From the NCBI RefSeq assembly GCF_025698545.1, contig NC_068575.1:61203980-61267979 (forward strand): DNA of 64,000 bases, in the 5' to 3' direction. Origin of the DNA: Gossypium raimondii (lineage: Eukaryota; Streptophyta; Magnoliopsida; Malvales; Malvaceae). The translations under genes were made by a program, and so were the position numbers. Each line of letters begins with the position of its first letter. Within the stretch, counting starts at the first letter, position 1. The notes under the pieces were generated by a model. The model had not been told where the DNA came from. It made no database searches and worked only from the letters and a program-made list of their open reading frames with translations. Shown here in pieces: positions 34,180 through 48,900 of the stretch.

Positions 34180-37162
34180 ATGACTGCCCCTTTTCTTTCT
34201 ACTCCTTTTCAACCCTACGTTTAACAGGTAATATTTCCTTTTTTTCGAAAACTCTTTTTACTCTTGTATTGGTTTTCTGTTTGTTTCATGATAAATTTGA
34301 GGTAAAATTGAAGAGACTCAACCTTGTTTCTTTGCAACTGGCTTGCAGTTCAATGGAATTTAGGTTATGTTATGCCATTTGATCTGTTATGTTTAACTCG
34401 CATCGTTGAGAAATAACGATTGGGGTTCCCTTAAATAGACTTGACATTGATTTCACTATTGAAGTTGACCCGTTTGTAAATTTTTTTTATATCACGTTGT
34501 TTATTCCTAAGACTTCAGTGATCAAACTGTGAGAGTAGCTAGTATAAGTGCTGAATTCGGTGAACAACAAATATTTTGTTAGCTTTAGTGGAAATTAGAA
34601 TGTTAATCTTGTGTAGTCTAAATGCCTCAGCATGTGTGTGTAAATGGATCTTATATATATATATATATATATATCCATAATAGTCTCTTTTTGGTATAAA
34701 GTTGTGTAGAGTCAACAAGATGCTGTGATCCCATTTCAAATATTGGGTGGTGAGGCTCAAATACTTCAGGTACTTCCATGTTCCAAGCTTTTATCTAGAA
34801 TATTTCATTGAATTTATGCCTATGAGACCCCATGTCTAGGTTTTGAAACCTTTACTTATTTCAATCTTGGTATTGGTTCTTTCTTTTACAAGATAATGTT
34901 GAAGCCTCAAGAAGAGGTTATTGCGAAACCTGGTAGGTGGTTGCTTTGCTCTCTGTTGTAGTCCTTGGTTTTGTTACTGCTGCTCTAGTTTTATGCTTTA
35001 TAGGAAGCAGGGTCTTAAAATTACTGTGATAGGCGTTCATTGAAGTTTAAATGGGGTGAGTCTTTCAAGATGGTTTATAACTGTGCTATTGGTTGCTTGG
35101 AGTTCAGATCTGTGTTCTACAATGTTATGACAATTTTATATTGCCAAGAATGTATTGTAGTACAAGTATAGTGGGCAGAGGTGTCAGAAGTTCAATAAAA
35201 CCAAGAAGATATTTTACTAACAATTTAAACCATTTATCTCTATCATACTATTCTTCTTTATAGACACAATCATGATACTTCTATGAATTGGATTGTCTGC
35301 TAAAGGCGGACAGCTTAGTCAATAAGATGATACTCTTGCTACATTCTGTTAGTTGTTGTTTGTTACATGTAGACGTCAGTTCATGCAAAATTCATATGGA
35401 AGGTAACAAAATGCAGGGTCCATGTGCTTCATGTCTGGGTCTATTGAAATGGAAAACACTTATGTTCCTGAACATGAAGTAGGCATGTGGCAATGGCTTT
35501 TTGGCAAGAGCATAACTAGTATTGCTCTTCGAAACCCTGGTCCAAATGATGGATTTGTTGGAATTGCTGCACCTTCTCTTGCAAGGATTCTTCCGGTTTG
35601 TGTTTCAAACTTACCAAATTTTACATATACTTATTATTATATGTTGGAATTGTTGGAATTGTTATTTTACGATGGGCTTAAGCTTTTTTTTTGTCCCTGC
35701 TTCATGTTATTTTAACAGATTGATTTAGCAATGTTTGGTGGACAGCTTTTACGTCAGGTTCCTAACTTATTCGTCAGTCATTCTCTTTTTCTTTCCCCTA
35801 AGCATTAGTCTCCTTTCTTTCTACTCATCTTTTGAAGGAGAGAATTCCGATAACTGCATGGAAATTCAATTTTGATGCATAATTAGCTTGTTTTTCATTC
35901 CATTAGCTTGAATCTTGATGCCGTTTTGTAAACTTATTTTTTAGCTAGATGCATTTCTTTGCTCCATCAATGATGTGAAGGTCAACAATACAGTTGATCA
36001 GTGACCACGGAATGTTGTAAATGGTGTAGAGGTGACATACCAATAAATTTTAACATCTCAGTTATTCTCTTGGATGCATACTGAAGCTGCATTCAAATAT
36101 ATTTTTCTGATATATATTTCTGTTGCATAACAGGGGTGTCTGAGGCAGAAGTTATCTGGCCAGGGGCTTGCATTTATCATTGCTGGCGGATCTGGTATAT
36201 TTTCTAGTACATCCTTTAATCTTTTGTTAGAATTACTTGAGTTCAAGGGATACCACAAAAAAAGAAAATTGTTTTCTTGTCATTTGGTTTTATAACATGT
36301 GTCAAGCAGAGTAACATGCTATAATTTATTCTACGCAAATTAAAATGCCTGTTTTATGATCTCTTTGTTCTCCCCTTCCCTCCTAGGAAAGTTAAAAAGG
36401 AAAACAAAAATACTTCTCACTGCTTAACCAATCATTTAAAACATATCCCTTTGCTAGTTTCAAAAAAATATTGCAATTGATTTGATTTTGCTAGGTAAAT
36501 TGATCTCTGGAATTCTGTGGGGGTTAGGGTTTCTTTCTTTTGCTAGTTGTGCAGAAAAATCTTGAGGTGGGTGAGGTATTAGCAGTTGATATGTCGTGCA
36601 TTGTGGCCCTTACTGCTTCAATCAATGTCCAAATCAAGTACAATGGTCCTATTCGACGAGCAGTCTTTGGAGTAAGTCGCTTGCAGTTGGTTTTTTATAC
36701 ACTCAGAGATGTAACGATGGTTAAGCTCTCTGAATAACTTGGTTGACAACCTTATTTGCACTGTCTCGGTTACACTGCTTCTTATTCTTCACTTGAGGCC
36801 GATGACTTCTTATTGCCTATACATGGCCTTGTAATTCTTTTATGTTCTTTGGTTGTGAAACTGCAGAGTGAGAATTTGGTGACAGCCGTTCTAACAGGAC
36901 CTGGCATTGTATTCATCCAGAGTTTGCCTTTTCATCGACTTTCACAGCGATTTGCTAGGTAATATCTGATCACAGCATAAATTCCACCGTAAAAAAAAGA
37001 AAAGAAAAAAAAAACATTTGCTGAATCATAAGGATTCTGGTTTGCAGGGCGGTTACATCTACAAACATGAGGGGAAATCCTAAGTTTTTTCTTCAGATAG
37101 TCATTATCTTTTTTCTGGCATATGTAGTAATCGTATCCTCATTAATATTGACCGATGTATGA
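34180..37162 (+). pseudogene. AIM24-family (mitochondrial biogenesis / TRAP-like) gene with two in-frame stops
   Basis: Ten exons join in phase: 34180-34227, 34710-34769, 34893-34932, 35417-35595, 35719-35757, 35945-36031, 36134-36194, 36547-36671, 36867-36958, 37048-37162 (846 nt, 281 codons plus stop). The product matches the plant AIM24 family, a beta-sandwich protein whose yeast relative is mitochondrial and supports respiratory-chain assembly; the plant role is little known. Visible: MTAPFLSTPFQPYV, EHEVGMWQWLFGK, GFVGIAAPSLARILP, SGQGLAFIIAGGS, VTAVLTGPGIVFIQSLPFHR, and a C-terminal membrane helix (IIFFLAYVVIVSSLIL). Two substitutions break it: TAA at 34222-34224 (codon 15, where I expect Tyr) and TGA at 36002-36004 (exon 6, where I expect Arg, CGA to TGA). 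All GT-AG sites are intact and the rest of the frame is clean, so decay is recent or the stops are sequence errors. Confidence 0.85.
34653..34674 (+). repeat. TA microsatellite in intron 1 of the AIM24-like gene
   Basis: Uninterrupted (TA)n run of about 22 bases, 36 bases before exon 2. Confidence 0.8.
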
Positions 37163-38310
37163 TATTTTTTCATTCTTTTTTCTTTTTTAGAAAAAGAGTT
37201 CTCCTAAAATTTAGATTAAATAGATCACAGTGTTTGATGTAAAACTTCAGGATAAGATATTGAAAGAAAATAAATTTTGGGTAACTAAACTGTTTTGGTT
37301 TGAGTGGGAATTTCATGTACTGCCAATTCTTCCGTTGCTTATATACCTATATTTGTGTTTGCCACATCCCTTGTCTCCCACAGGTCAAGGGCCATTGCTA
37401 TTGGGTACCATGTGTATGTCCAAAATCTTGCACTAAATTTTTTTGAAAAAGACTGAATTTTTATACACTTTTCAATCTATTTCTATCCTCAATTTCTTAA
37501 TTAGTTATACTCTACAACTATGGAAATTTAACAAATTTTTTTTTGGCAGACTTGGTCCTTAACATTCCATTAATAGATGGACTTTTTCATTTTCAGATTA
37601 TCATAGGTTTTAATTGTTTTGAGTTTAGATACTTTAAATCGGTTTAATTTAGCTTATTATTAAAATAATATAAGATTATGTCATTCATATTTATACATAT
37701 ATTAAGTTTTGATTGAGTTAATATCTTGACTCAAAGAGTCAATCAAACATTAACCCAATTGAGAAATTATTAAAATATTCTTAAATATATAAAGTAATAA
37801 ATATGATGATATTTTTATCTTTTATATTTTTAATAAAATAATGCTATGATGGGATTTGAACTCGACATCAAAATTTTAACAAAACAATTTCAATCAAAGC
37901 CTTGCTTGAATTTAATTTAAATTTTCATAAATATATTTTTACATATATTATGTCGTATTTATTATGTAGGTGAAAAGTAAAATTTTATGTTAAAACATGA
38001 TTATAAAAAAGGTATACATTTAGATGAATTAATGGTGAAGTGATAAAGGTTTTGTGCACAAATTTTCATCAATTTTAAGTTAAATTTTTGGACATTGTGT
38101 ATAAAATGCAATTTTATAATTGTTTTATTTAAAGGTTTTATATAAAAAAGATAAAAAGATAAAAGTATCTTTCTTAATTAAGTTGTGTTTAGTTAACTTG
38201 CGGTATTAATTTAATAAAAAATATTATGGTATTATAAATTGATTATAATAATATTTATTACTTTTTAAAAAATGTTTTTAGGGTAGTTTCTAATTGTATA
38301 TAAATAAATT
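37163..38310. other. intergenic, AT-rich
   Basis: After the AIM24-like stop there is a short 3' flank and then about 1 kb of AT-rich DNA with no recognisable gene or sharply bounded repeat. Confidence 0.5.
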
Positions 38311-38316
38311 ATATTA

Positions 38317-38507
38317 TTGGGCCTGGGCTGAAGGATGCTGCTGCTCAATGGAGGTTAAAGATACTTGGATTGCCTGTTTGGGCTGGCATCCGTTGCCGCC
38401 CATGGGTGTAATAGCGGGCCGCGACACAATCAGGCTTGTCATTTATAAAATGTCATTTACCCCGCTAGCGCTCGCCATCCATCTTCTGTTATTTGAGAAA
38501 ACCCTAG
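38317..38507 (+). promoter_or_regulatory. RPL15 promoter: site II elements and telo-box
   Basis: TTGGGCC (38317-38323) and TGGGCT (38324-38329 and 38379-38384) match TCP-bound site II motifs. AAACCCTAG (38498-38506) is a telo-box lying 23 bases before the start codon. This pairing is typical of Arabidopsis ribosomal-protein genes and coordinates them with cell growth. The order and spacing support transcription into the RPL15 gene. The start site is not defined. Confidence 0.7.
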
Positions 38508-38529
38508 CCAACCTTTCCGCAGCTCGCTA

Positions 38530-39997
<1,468 letters not shown>

Positions 39998-40714
39998 GTT
40001 TAGTAGGCTACTTTCAGACGTATTAATTGCTTCTATCTTTGTGGGATTTTGGAATTCCTTTTACTGAGTCTGAAATTTTTGCAAGTTTATTTGTGTTTGA
40101 GTTTTATTCAATTTCGATGAAAAGAAATGTCGAGTCTATTTCAGTCTGAAATATGGTTCCAGATTCTCTAATATCTTTGGGGAAAAATGGTTTTCATTTT
40201 TCAAGTGAAGCTAACTTGGAGGGCCTTTTACAACCAAAATTAATACGTAGTAGGCTAAGTATTTGAATTGAGTTTTTTTTTATTTAATTAATTATTTTTT
40301 ATATTTTTAAGATTAATATTTGATAATATATATTTATGCTGTATGAGTAAACTGTAAATAAAATAATTTCGCCTCACGGTATCATTGCATCATCCTCATT
40401 CAAAATTTATATTGGATTATCATCTAATTTAGGGTTGGTCTGATAGAACAACAAACTATATTTTCGGACCGTATTTTTCACAAAATTATGTTTTACATTA
40501 ACTGAAATTAGACGAGTCTGTTAACATTATCTGAATGGTTCTTCACTTTACGTTGGTTTAATTATGTGAACATATTTAAAGATAAGAGTTAAAATTATTA
40601 CAATATGCACTAATCTTTGAATAAAATTTGTATGAAAATGTCAAAATTAAAATATATAAAATGAATCTCAATTTTAAAGTAATATAAGGATCAGAACCAT
40701 AATTATCAATAAAG
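39998..40714. other. RPL15 3' flank and AT-rich spacer
   Basis: Ordinary 3' UTR-like sequence to about 40240, then AT-rich DNA. No gene is seen. Confidence 0.5.
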
Positions 40715-41580
40715 ACTAAATTCTACAACTAGTCACTCAAGTTTTTATTCTGCTTATTTAACTAAAAAAATTCTAATTTGGTGATTAAAATTGTCAAAAT
40801 TATTTTTTGGTCACTTGATGGTTAAGTGGTATTTTTTTAGTTGGTATAATAATAAATTTAGTTTTCGATTTTATATTTTGTCAATTTAACTCGATCATGT
40901 ATAAAATGATAAAATTGAAATTATTTTAAAAATTTTAAAATTTAAATTAAAAGTCAATAAAATTTCAAAAATAGATAAGTGAGGAGAAAAATTGTTTTAA
41001 ACCCTTCAAGTTTTCTCTTTTATTATTTGTATAGAAGTATTTGATACCCATTCGTTAATAAACATAGAAAAATTATGGTATATTTTTGCTTTTTTGCTAA
41101 AATATGGTATGAGAGTCGGTTTCACAAGCCTCTATAATATTAGTAATGGATTTTTTAGGTGCATGAAACTTGACTTAAATATATTATTAATTTGGTATAA
41201 AAATGTTGAGGAACATATAATGATTGAACTTTTTTTTGTTATATTTTTAATCTGTGATTGGATTCTATTAAATGATAAATTTGTTTCCTATAAATACTAG
41301 TTTTCGGTAAAAATATTTTCAAGAATTTATTTTTTAGAATTTTTATATACAAATTTCTATTTTTAAATAAATTCTAGTTTTTATAATTTATATAGAATTA
41401 GGGTCAAATTGATAAAACATAAAATTGAGGATTAAAATAATTATTAAACCAATTACATAAATGTCGCTTAACAGTATAGTGAAAAACAATAATTTTAAAT
41501 AGTTTATGGTTAAATTATAACATTCTTTTGATTAAGTGATGAAATGAAAATTTATAATTTAGTGATTACGAAAGCTTATA
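40715..41580. repeat. large inverted-repeat element (MITE-like), about 865 bp
   Basis: The left arm (40715-40920: AACTAGTCACTCAAGTTTTT, AATTTGGTGATTAAA, TTTTATATTTTGTCAATTTA) is complementary, with divergence, to the right arm (41400-41580: AGGGTCAAATTGATAAAACA, TTTATGGTTAAATTATAA, AATTTAGTGATTACG). The wording resembles the 5350-5850 element. The loop contains no gene. Confidence 0.5.
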
Positions 41581-41799
41581 ATATATATTAGTATTGATTA
41601 TTTGACGTTTTATCAAGCGCATAAGAACAAGGCAAGTGTGACATTGCGAAACATTGAGGGCCATCTAATGGTCTCCGTTTATTTAGAGCTTTATTTTATT
41701 TAATTTATTAAAATTTCAAAATTACGATTCACCATCCCCTCGTTTTCATCATTTTTCTCATTTTCTCAAGCGAGAAAACCATTTCCCTCTCTTTCTTTA

Positions 41800-41869
41800 A
41801 CTGACTTTCCTTTTTTTACTCCTATTCCCCGGAACCCTAACTCGATCCGCCGGAGAATTCAAGATTCCG
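41800..41869 (+). other. 5' UTR exon of the agenet gene (predicted)
   Basis: A leader-like stretch with GGAACCCTAACTCGATCCGC ends at a strong donor (ATTCCG|GTGAGT, intron from 41870). The coding exon begins after TGTTGTAG at 42939, ten bases before the ATG. A possible second UTR exon lies at about 42076-42140 (acceptor GTGCATTAG, donor GGAG|GTAG); it would contain a nine-codon upstream ORF. Both are predictions. Confidence 0.4.
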
Positions 41870-42948
41870 GTGAGTCAGTTACTAAATAATTATTCAATTA
41901 ATTTCATCCTCCGTTAGCTTAGGTTTTATTCAAGCAATTTTCATTTTTCATTTTTCGTTTTTAACTTTTATCTTCTATTCTTTGGTTTTCTTTTTGTTCT
42001 TAGTTTGATTTCGTCTTGTTGTTATGTTTTTGGTTGGAGTGGTGTTGTTCTGAATTGGAGTTTTCTGGTGCATTAGATGACCGTACGATTAGGGAGGAGT
42101 TGATATCAAATCGCCTGGGTTTCATCACCGGATGGAGGGAGGTAGCGTCTCTAGACTTACTTGCTCTGGTAACTGTTCATATTCCTACTTGGTTTTTCAA
42201 TAAACAAATTATTTTTTAGGTTTTTCTTTTGTCATTTTTTTTATAACTTGAACACATTTGTGTATATTTTTGAAATTGTGAGTTTAGTGTGAAAGTTTAG
42301 AATGATGTTCTTGTGGGTTTCCGCTTAATTAGATTGAAACGAACTTCTTTTCTTCTCTTTTCTAGTCTGACTTAAGCTCGGTCTGTTATGTTATATCATT
42401 TTCGTTCGCTTAGTATAGTTTTATGGTTAATGTGTTCGGGCAAGAGGTTTTGTTTAATTCGTTTCAGAAGAAAGGTTGTGTTTTTTTTACATGTTTACAT
42501 GCAATTAAAATTTTGCAGACATTATCCTTTTTTGAATTGACTTGCATCAAACTTCATAATTGTAGTATATCAGGTTTTCATGCTATATTGGGAAAGTAAA
42601 AAAAAGGATCCATACACGTCATTTATTCATTTTTACTCGTCAAATTTTTTATGGCATTGGGCCATGCAATGTGAACAGTTGGCATCTTTTTCAGGCTTTG
42701 CATTAATTAATCCATTTGAATTTATGTTCTTTGAACTGTAAGTTAGTATTCAACTCTATGGGAAGTAGTAAACTGGGTAATGTGGTTGGAGAAAGTTTCA
42801 TAACTTTACACTTTTTGTAGGCAATTCACATTGTACGAGGATACTCTTACAACCTTAAGGCCTGATCTCATTATCTGTGTATTATTTGAACTGCAATTCC
42901 ACAACCCATTTTCTTCTTCTAAGTGTTTTCTGTTGTAGGGATACACTC

Positions 42949-45900
42949 ATGGATTATGATGACAATGATTTCCAAAGCCCAAATCTTCATTTAGCTGGCG
43001 AAGGGAACAATAAATTTCCTCCTGTTTTACGCCCGTATGCTCTCTCCAAATTTGATTTTGATGATAACCTTCATGGACGCTTAAGATTTGATAGTTTGGT
43101 TGAAACTGAAGCTTTTCTTGGCATTGAAAGCGGTGAAGATAATCAGTGGATTGAAGATTTTTCACGGGGGAGTAGTGGGATTGCATTTAGTTCAAGTGCA
43201 GCTGAGCCTTGTTCAATTTCTAGGCACAACAATGTCTGGTCTGAGGCTGCCTCTTCTGAATCAGTTGAAATGCTATTAAAATCTGTAGGACAGGACGAAA
43301 GTGTTATTGGTCAATCTATTAGTAAGGATTCAGATGCCTGTGATGAACTGGGTGGCATAATAAGGAAGATGGAGCCTAGTTTGGAACATGGAGATAGTGG
43401 TCTTTCTAAAGTAGGCTTACAGCCTGCCTTACAGACAGGTGAGATTCCAGGAAAATTATCTGGGTTGGAAGGTGATGTGTTGGGAGATCATGGCGATGTC
43501 GCTCAAACACATAAATTTGACCCCTCTGTTGATGGGGCATTGAAAGCTCCAAATATAAGAAATACTGACATATCTGAGAGAGAGAGGTCTAAAGATGGTG
43601 AAGAAATTGTTGTTAATGAGAATCAAGTGGAAGTTTCGGTTGATGAATTTGTGGATAACAGGGAACAGGTAGATAACTTTGCTTCTGGGTCTCAAACTGA
43701 TATTGTGATTCCCTCTGTGAAAAACACCTGTGCCAGTAGTAAGGATTCAGATGCCAGTGATGAACAAGGCGGCATAATAAAGCAGATGGAACCTAGTTTG
43801 AAACATGGAGATTGTGGTCTTTCTGAAGTAGACGGCGGCTTACAGCCTGCCTTACAGACAGGTGAGATTCCAGGAAAGTTTTCTGGGTTGAAAGGTGATG
43901 TATCAGGAGATCATTTGTTGGTTGAAGATGTTTCTCAATCACATGAATTTGAGCCCTCTATTGATAGGGCATTGGAAGTTCCAAACATGAGAAATACTGA
44001 CTTACCTGAGAGAGATGAGTCTAAAGATGGTGAACAAATTGTTGCTAATCAAAATCAAGTGGAAGCTTCGGTTGATCAATTAGTGGATAACAGGGAACAG
44101 GCAGATAAATTTGCTTCTGGGTCACAAGTTGATACTGTGATTCCCTCTGTGCAAAACACCCGTTCTAGTAGTGCATTTTTAGAGAGTCAAGATAAGATAC
44201 CTTTTAAAAATGATGTCATTGATGAAACTGTTGTCAGTTTAGCAAGGGAAAATGTTGATTCAAGCCAAGAAGTTCACATTGATAGTGAGAACTTGATTGG
44301 AAATGCAGGTGCAAGTGTTACCTTGCATGTGCAGAAGCATTCGGCCTTGGACATTCAATCTAAGGAAGAAGGACATGCTATTGGAAATATTATACCTACT
44401 GTGGGCAAGCCATCTGATAGGATATTGAAAGAGAATTCTGACCTCCATATGGTGGAAGGGTGCAGCGAGGCCTTGGGTGTAGAAAGTCCTCCTCGAACTG
44501 GCATATCCAAAGATATTGTCTTGTCTGTAGGAAAATTACATAACATATCACCAATGCCCTTTGTTGGTGATACTAACCTTAAGGAGAAGGAAAGCGAAAC
44601 CAGCAATACTGATGCTCAAATTTCTGTGAGTCGAGAGTCAAAGTTGGATAACTTGGATTCGATGGTGCAGGTAGCATGTGATGCCATTGAGAAAGATTTG
44701 TCAGAAAGTCATTGCCACTCTGATTCAAAAATCTTGAGCAGCAAGCCTGAGAAATATTTGTTGTCAGTGCAAGATGTTAAAGGTTCTAAGGGTGAAGGTG
44801 ATGGTGCCCACAATACTTTGGGAGCAGAACGTACGAGAATAGATGAGGAATTTACAGTCTCTGAACATAATGATGATTATAAATTTGATCAGAGTGTTTC
44901 AGCTGCTGCAAAGCAGAACACCCAATTGCCTTCTGATTGTAGTAAAACAGATCACGGGGAGGGTGGGTCTCCGGTTGTAATAAAGGGAGTTGATTCCTCT
45001 TCCTTTGGCACAGGTGACAATGTTGCCATCAGTGGGAAGTCAGGTATGTTTATTTTTAAGCTTTAATTTTGATAACTGAGCTTTTTTGTTCTTTTGTTTT
45101 GCCGTCTTTTACAGTCCTGCATCATTTGCTAACTTGGTATTACCATGATACAGTGGATTGTGTTCTTTTGCCTTATGGTAAGAGTCTCCCTTCTGCTGCT
45201 GTTTTTGATCAGAAAGAGGTTCAAGTGTCATCTCCAGAGGCAAGTCTCTCAATTATGAAGAGTACTGAAATGAAAACAGTAAAAGGTGCACCTTGTGAGA
45301 CTGGTGAACAGTCCTCTTGTAAGAAAGTTGATCAGTCCTTGTCAAGTGAGGATACCTCTAATGCTGTCGGCCAAAGTGGGGACCAGACAGTTCATGGTGT
45401 CAGTTTGGAGGCTGTAAAGAATATGCATGCACCTTCTAATGTCTCTGATTCAATTGTGAGAGAGACTGATGGTGCCGAAGCTGAAGTTGTTTCCAAAAGG
45501 GGTTCTTCAGTATCTTCAGGTGACCCTTTATGATTAACATAGGTTTTCTTGGTTTGCCTAGTAATCATCTCAAGTCCCCAACTTATAGACTTTCTTGTTG
45601 TCAATTTCATACATATTAATCCTGTAGGGTGTATGCAAATTCTATTTGGTAGTCTGCTATAGCTAGAGCAGTTTTAATGGGAAGTTTTACTGTTATTCAT
45701 ACCTTGCCATTATGGTGCTGTTTCCTTGCTTCATTGTAGTTCGTTCTGCAATGTTTTCTTTTTTTGTGTTGATGATTGTTTGGTTATGAGCCACTGTTTA
45801 TACTTCATGAAACACATACCCTTGCATTTTTGTTGCTCGAGTCTTCACAAGATTAATGTCCACTACAATAAAATTCCCCCAGGTGCCGTATCAATTCAAG

Positions 45901-48900
45901 ATAATAACAAAACATTAACAAATTCAGAGCCTTCAACTTCAAAGGAACTGTCCCATAACGCTGACCAAAATCATCCTGAAGATGGTGACCACAAATTACC
46001 TTCTGAACAGATCAGTGGTCAAATTGTTGTGCATCATGCTGATGGTGAGTTTCTTTATCTTTTTAAAAAAAAAATTGTAATTAGATATTTTAAGCTTTCA
46101 TGGTGGAATCTTTCATCATTTACCCTCCGAGTCTTTTCCTTTAGATCCGTTCTCTGTCATGTCAGTAAAAGTTGGTTTGTTTTCTTCTGTTGTTGCCACC
46201 CCCTTCCATTTCTCCCCAGATTATTGGGATGCATCTCTTTTGCTTATAATTTCTGCTCGTGAAGTTATGTCCTGTTCAAGGGTATTTTATGAAGTCTGGA
46301 ACTTGTTTCTAGAGATGTACAGTCCTTAAATTAATTGCATGTTTAGCCTCTTCAATGGCTCTATTTCTTTTTGGTGAGACTATTTCATCAGTTTTCCTTT
46401 TTCCCTCCCACATTATTTCATGTTATTCTTATGATGGATTAATTTGATGTTGAAGGTGATCATGTGAAGACACATAATAGTACCTTTCCTTCTGCACCTT
46501 CATCCGAATCTCAAACTAAGATTCACATAATGGAATGTGGAAGTAGTAGTGCTGATCTAGACAATCCTTCCTGTGGATCTCCAATTCTCGTTAGAATTTC
46601 TGAGCAGCCAGAGAGTGAAATCGGAACACCTACTGTGAAAGGATCCAAAGATCTGGGTGCTTCAGTGTCTGGGGTCACTAATGGGGAAGGAAATAAAGAG
46701 ATGTCTATTTCTCAGGATACTAAAGGACATGTTGCATCTTCAGGAGATGGAAGTTTCACCTTCGAGGTATCTCCATTGGCAAGTTTGTCTGAAAAAGCAG
46801 CTGGCAAGAATTGGCAACCTTTTTCTACTGTTCAACATGACAAAACATCCTCTGTAAGTGATGCTTTATTTAAGTGGACCTTTTTGTGCTCTAATAATAG
46901 TTTCCTGATTGTATATTCTAGATGATTTTTAGAACTATTTTGTGCTGCTATATATTACCATTTCATCCCGTTCATGCTCTGTCTGTGTTGCATTTGCTCT
47001 CTCACTCTTTGTGTTCATACAAGAAGGTTGTTGAGCGAATTCCATCAACCTCTAAAAGGGAAAATTTGGGTGGTGGCTCCAAGGGGACTTCTGAGCGTAA
47101 AACAAGGCGAGCTGGTAGTAAGAGCACAGGAAAGGAAGCTGCTAAAAAGGGTGTTGTTGCAAAAGATACAACTCCTGCAAGACAATCAGAAAGAAGTGGT
47201 AGAACGAGTAATGTGTCACTCAGTAAATCTGAAATTGGCCAGCTTGTGAAATCCAATGAGATGCAGTACTTGGGACACATGGAAGGTGGTAATATGAAAC
47301 CATTTGGTGTTCTTTTTACTTCAGTATCTAGTTTTCCAGACTTCAAAACCTCAGCTTCTTCGTATGCAGTGTTTAACCAGCCTTTTACAGACTTGCAACA
47401 AGTTCAATTACGTTCTCAGATTTTTGTATATGGTGCTCTGATGTAAGTAGTGACACTTTTGTTCATTTTGGTATATATCTGTACTACATCGACATGTTTT
47501 GGCATTATACTGAGGCTCTGTTATATCCTTTTCCTTCCCTCTGGGTTGTTGAAAATTAACAATGATTAGTTTATAGGGTTAAGGCAACATTTAATCCCTG
47601 AACTTGACAATTTTTCACTTGGTCTCTGAAATTTTTTTTGGTCCGCATTAGTCTTGGAACTTGGCAACTTTCCCAAATTTGTTCCATGTGATGATGTGGC
47701 ACTCCAAGGTTGTGCCAACTCATCACAATTTTTTAATAAAAACTTATAATTTTTAGGCAATGATGTGGCCAAATATAAGAGTGCACATCATCACATGGAC
47801 CAAAACTGGGAAAAGATGCCAACTTCCAGGACTATTTTGGACCAAAAATATGTTCAGAGATTAAGTTGGGAAAAGTTGCTGAGTTAAGGGTCTAAATGTT
47901 GCTTTATCCCTAGTTTATATGTATGGAGCACGTATTGAGATTTTTCATAAATGTACCGTGATATCATTGTCAAATCTAGTTGTCTATGGTGTTTGCTTTT
48001 CTCTTTAGTATTTCTAGTCATTTGAGTGTATCCATCTAATACATTGTTTCTGCAGTCAAGGAATTGCACCTGATGAAGCTTATATGATATCAGCATTTGG
48101 GGGACCTGGTTAGGTTTTCTTATCTCTAACAATGTTTTACGTTGGGCTTTGCTTTTTTTGTTTTTTAAATATAGATTTAGTTACTATTTTTGTATCTTTT
48201 GCAGATGGTGGAAGAACCATATGGGAGAAAGCTTGGCAAGCATGTATGGACAGGGTACATTGTAAAAAATCTCTTGTTAGCCCTGAAACTCCGTTGCAGA
48301 CACATATAGGTATCTATCTTGACCTTACATAGTTGAATCATTTTCTTTGCTGTTATCTATTAACTGCATACCTCGGTGAAATGCTCAGGTGCTAAAACTC
48401 CCGATCAATCAATCAAACAAAATGCACTTCAGACTAAGACTACATCCTCACCTGCCAGTCAGTCCAACAGCAGGGGTACTTCAACAACAATTGTAAAGCC
48501 AATGATCCCACTTTCCTCACCGCTTTGGACTATTCCTACACCTTCCAGTGACGCCCTTCAACCAGCTAGTATTCCAAGAGGTGCAGTTGCGGACTATCAG
48601 CAGGCACTTTCTCCGTTGCATACTCCACCTATAAGGAATTTCGTTGGACATAATGCTCCTTGGATGTCCCAATCCCCTTTTCGTGGCCCCTGGGTTCCAC
48701 AGAGTTCTGCATTTGATAACAATACCCATTTTCCTGTACTTCCTATCACAGAAGCAGTTAATTTAACTCCTGTAAGAGAAGCATCTGTGCCTAATTCTTC
48801 CATCATGAAACAGGTTTCAACAGTTCCTATGGTCCAGAGTGGTAGTCCTGCCAATGTCCTTGCAGGGACTCCCCTGCTTGACAACAAAAATGCAACATTT

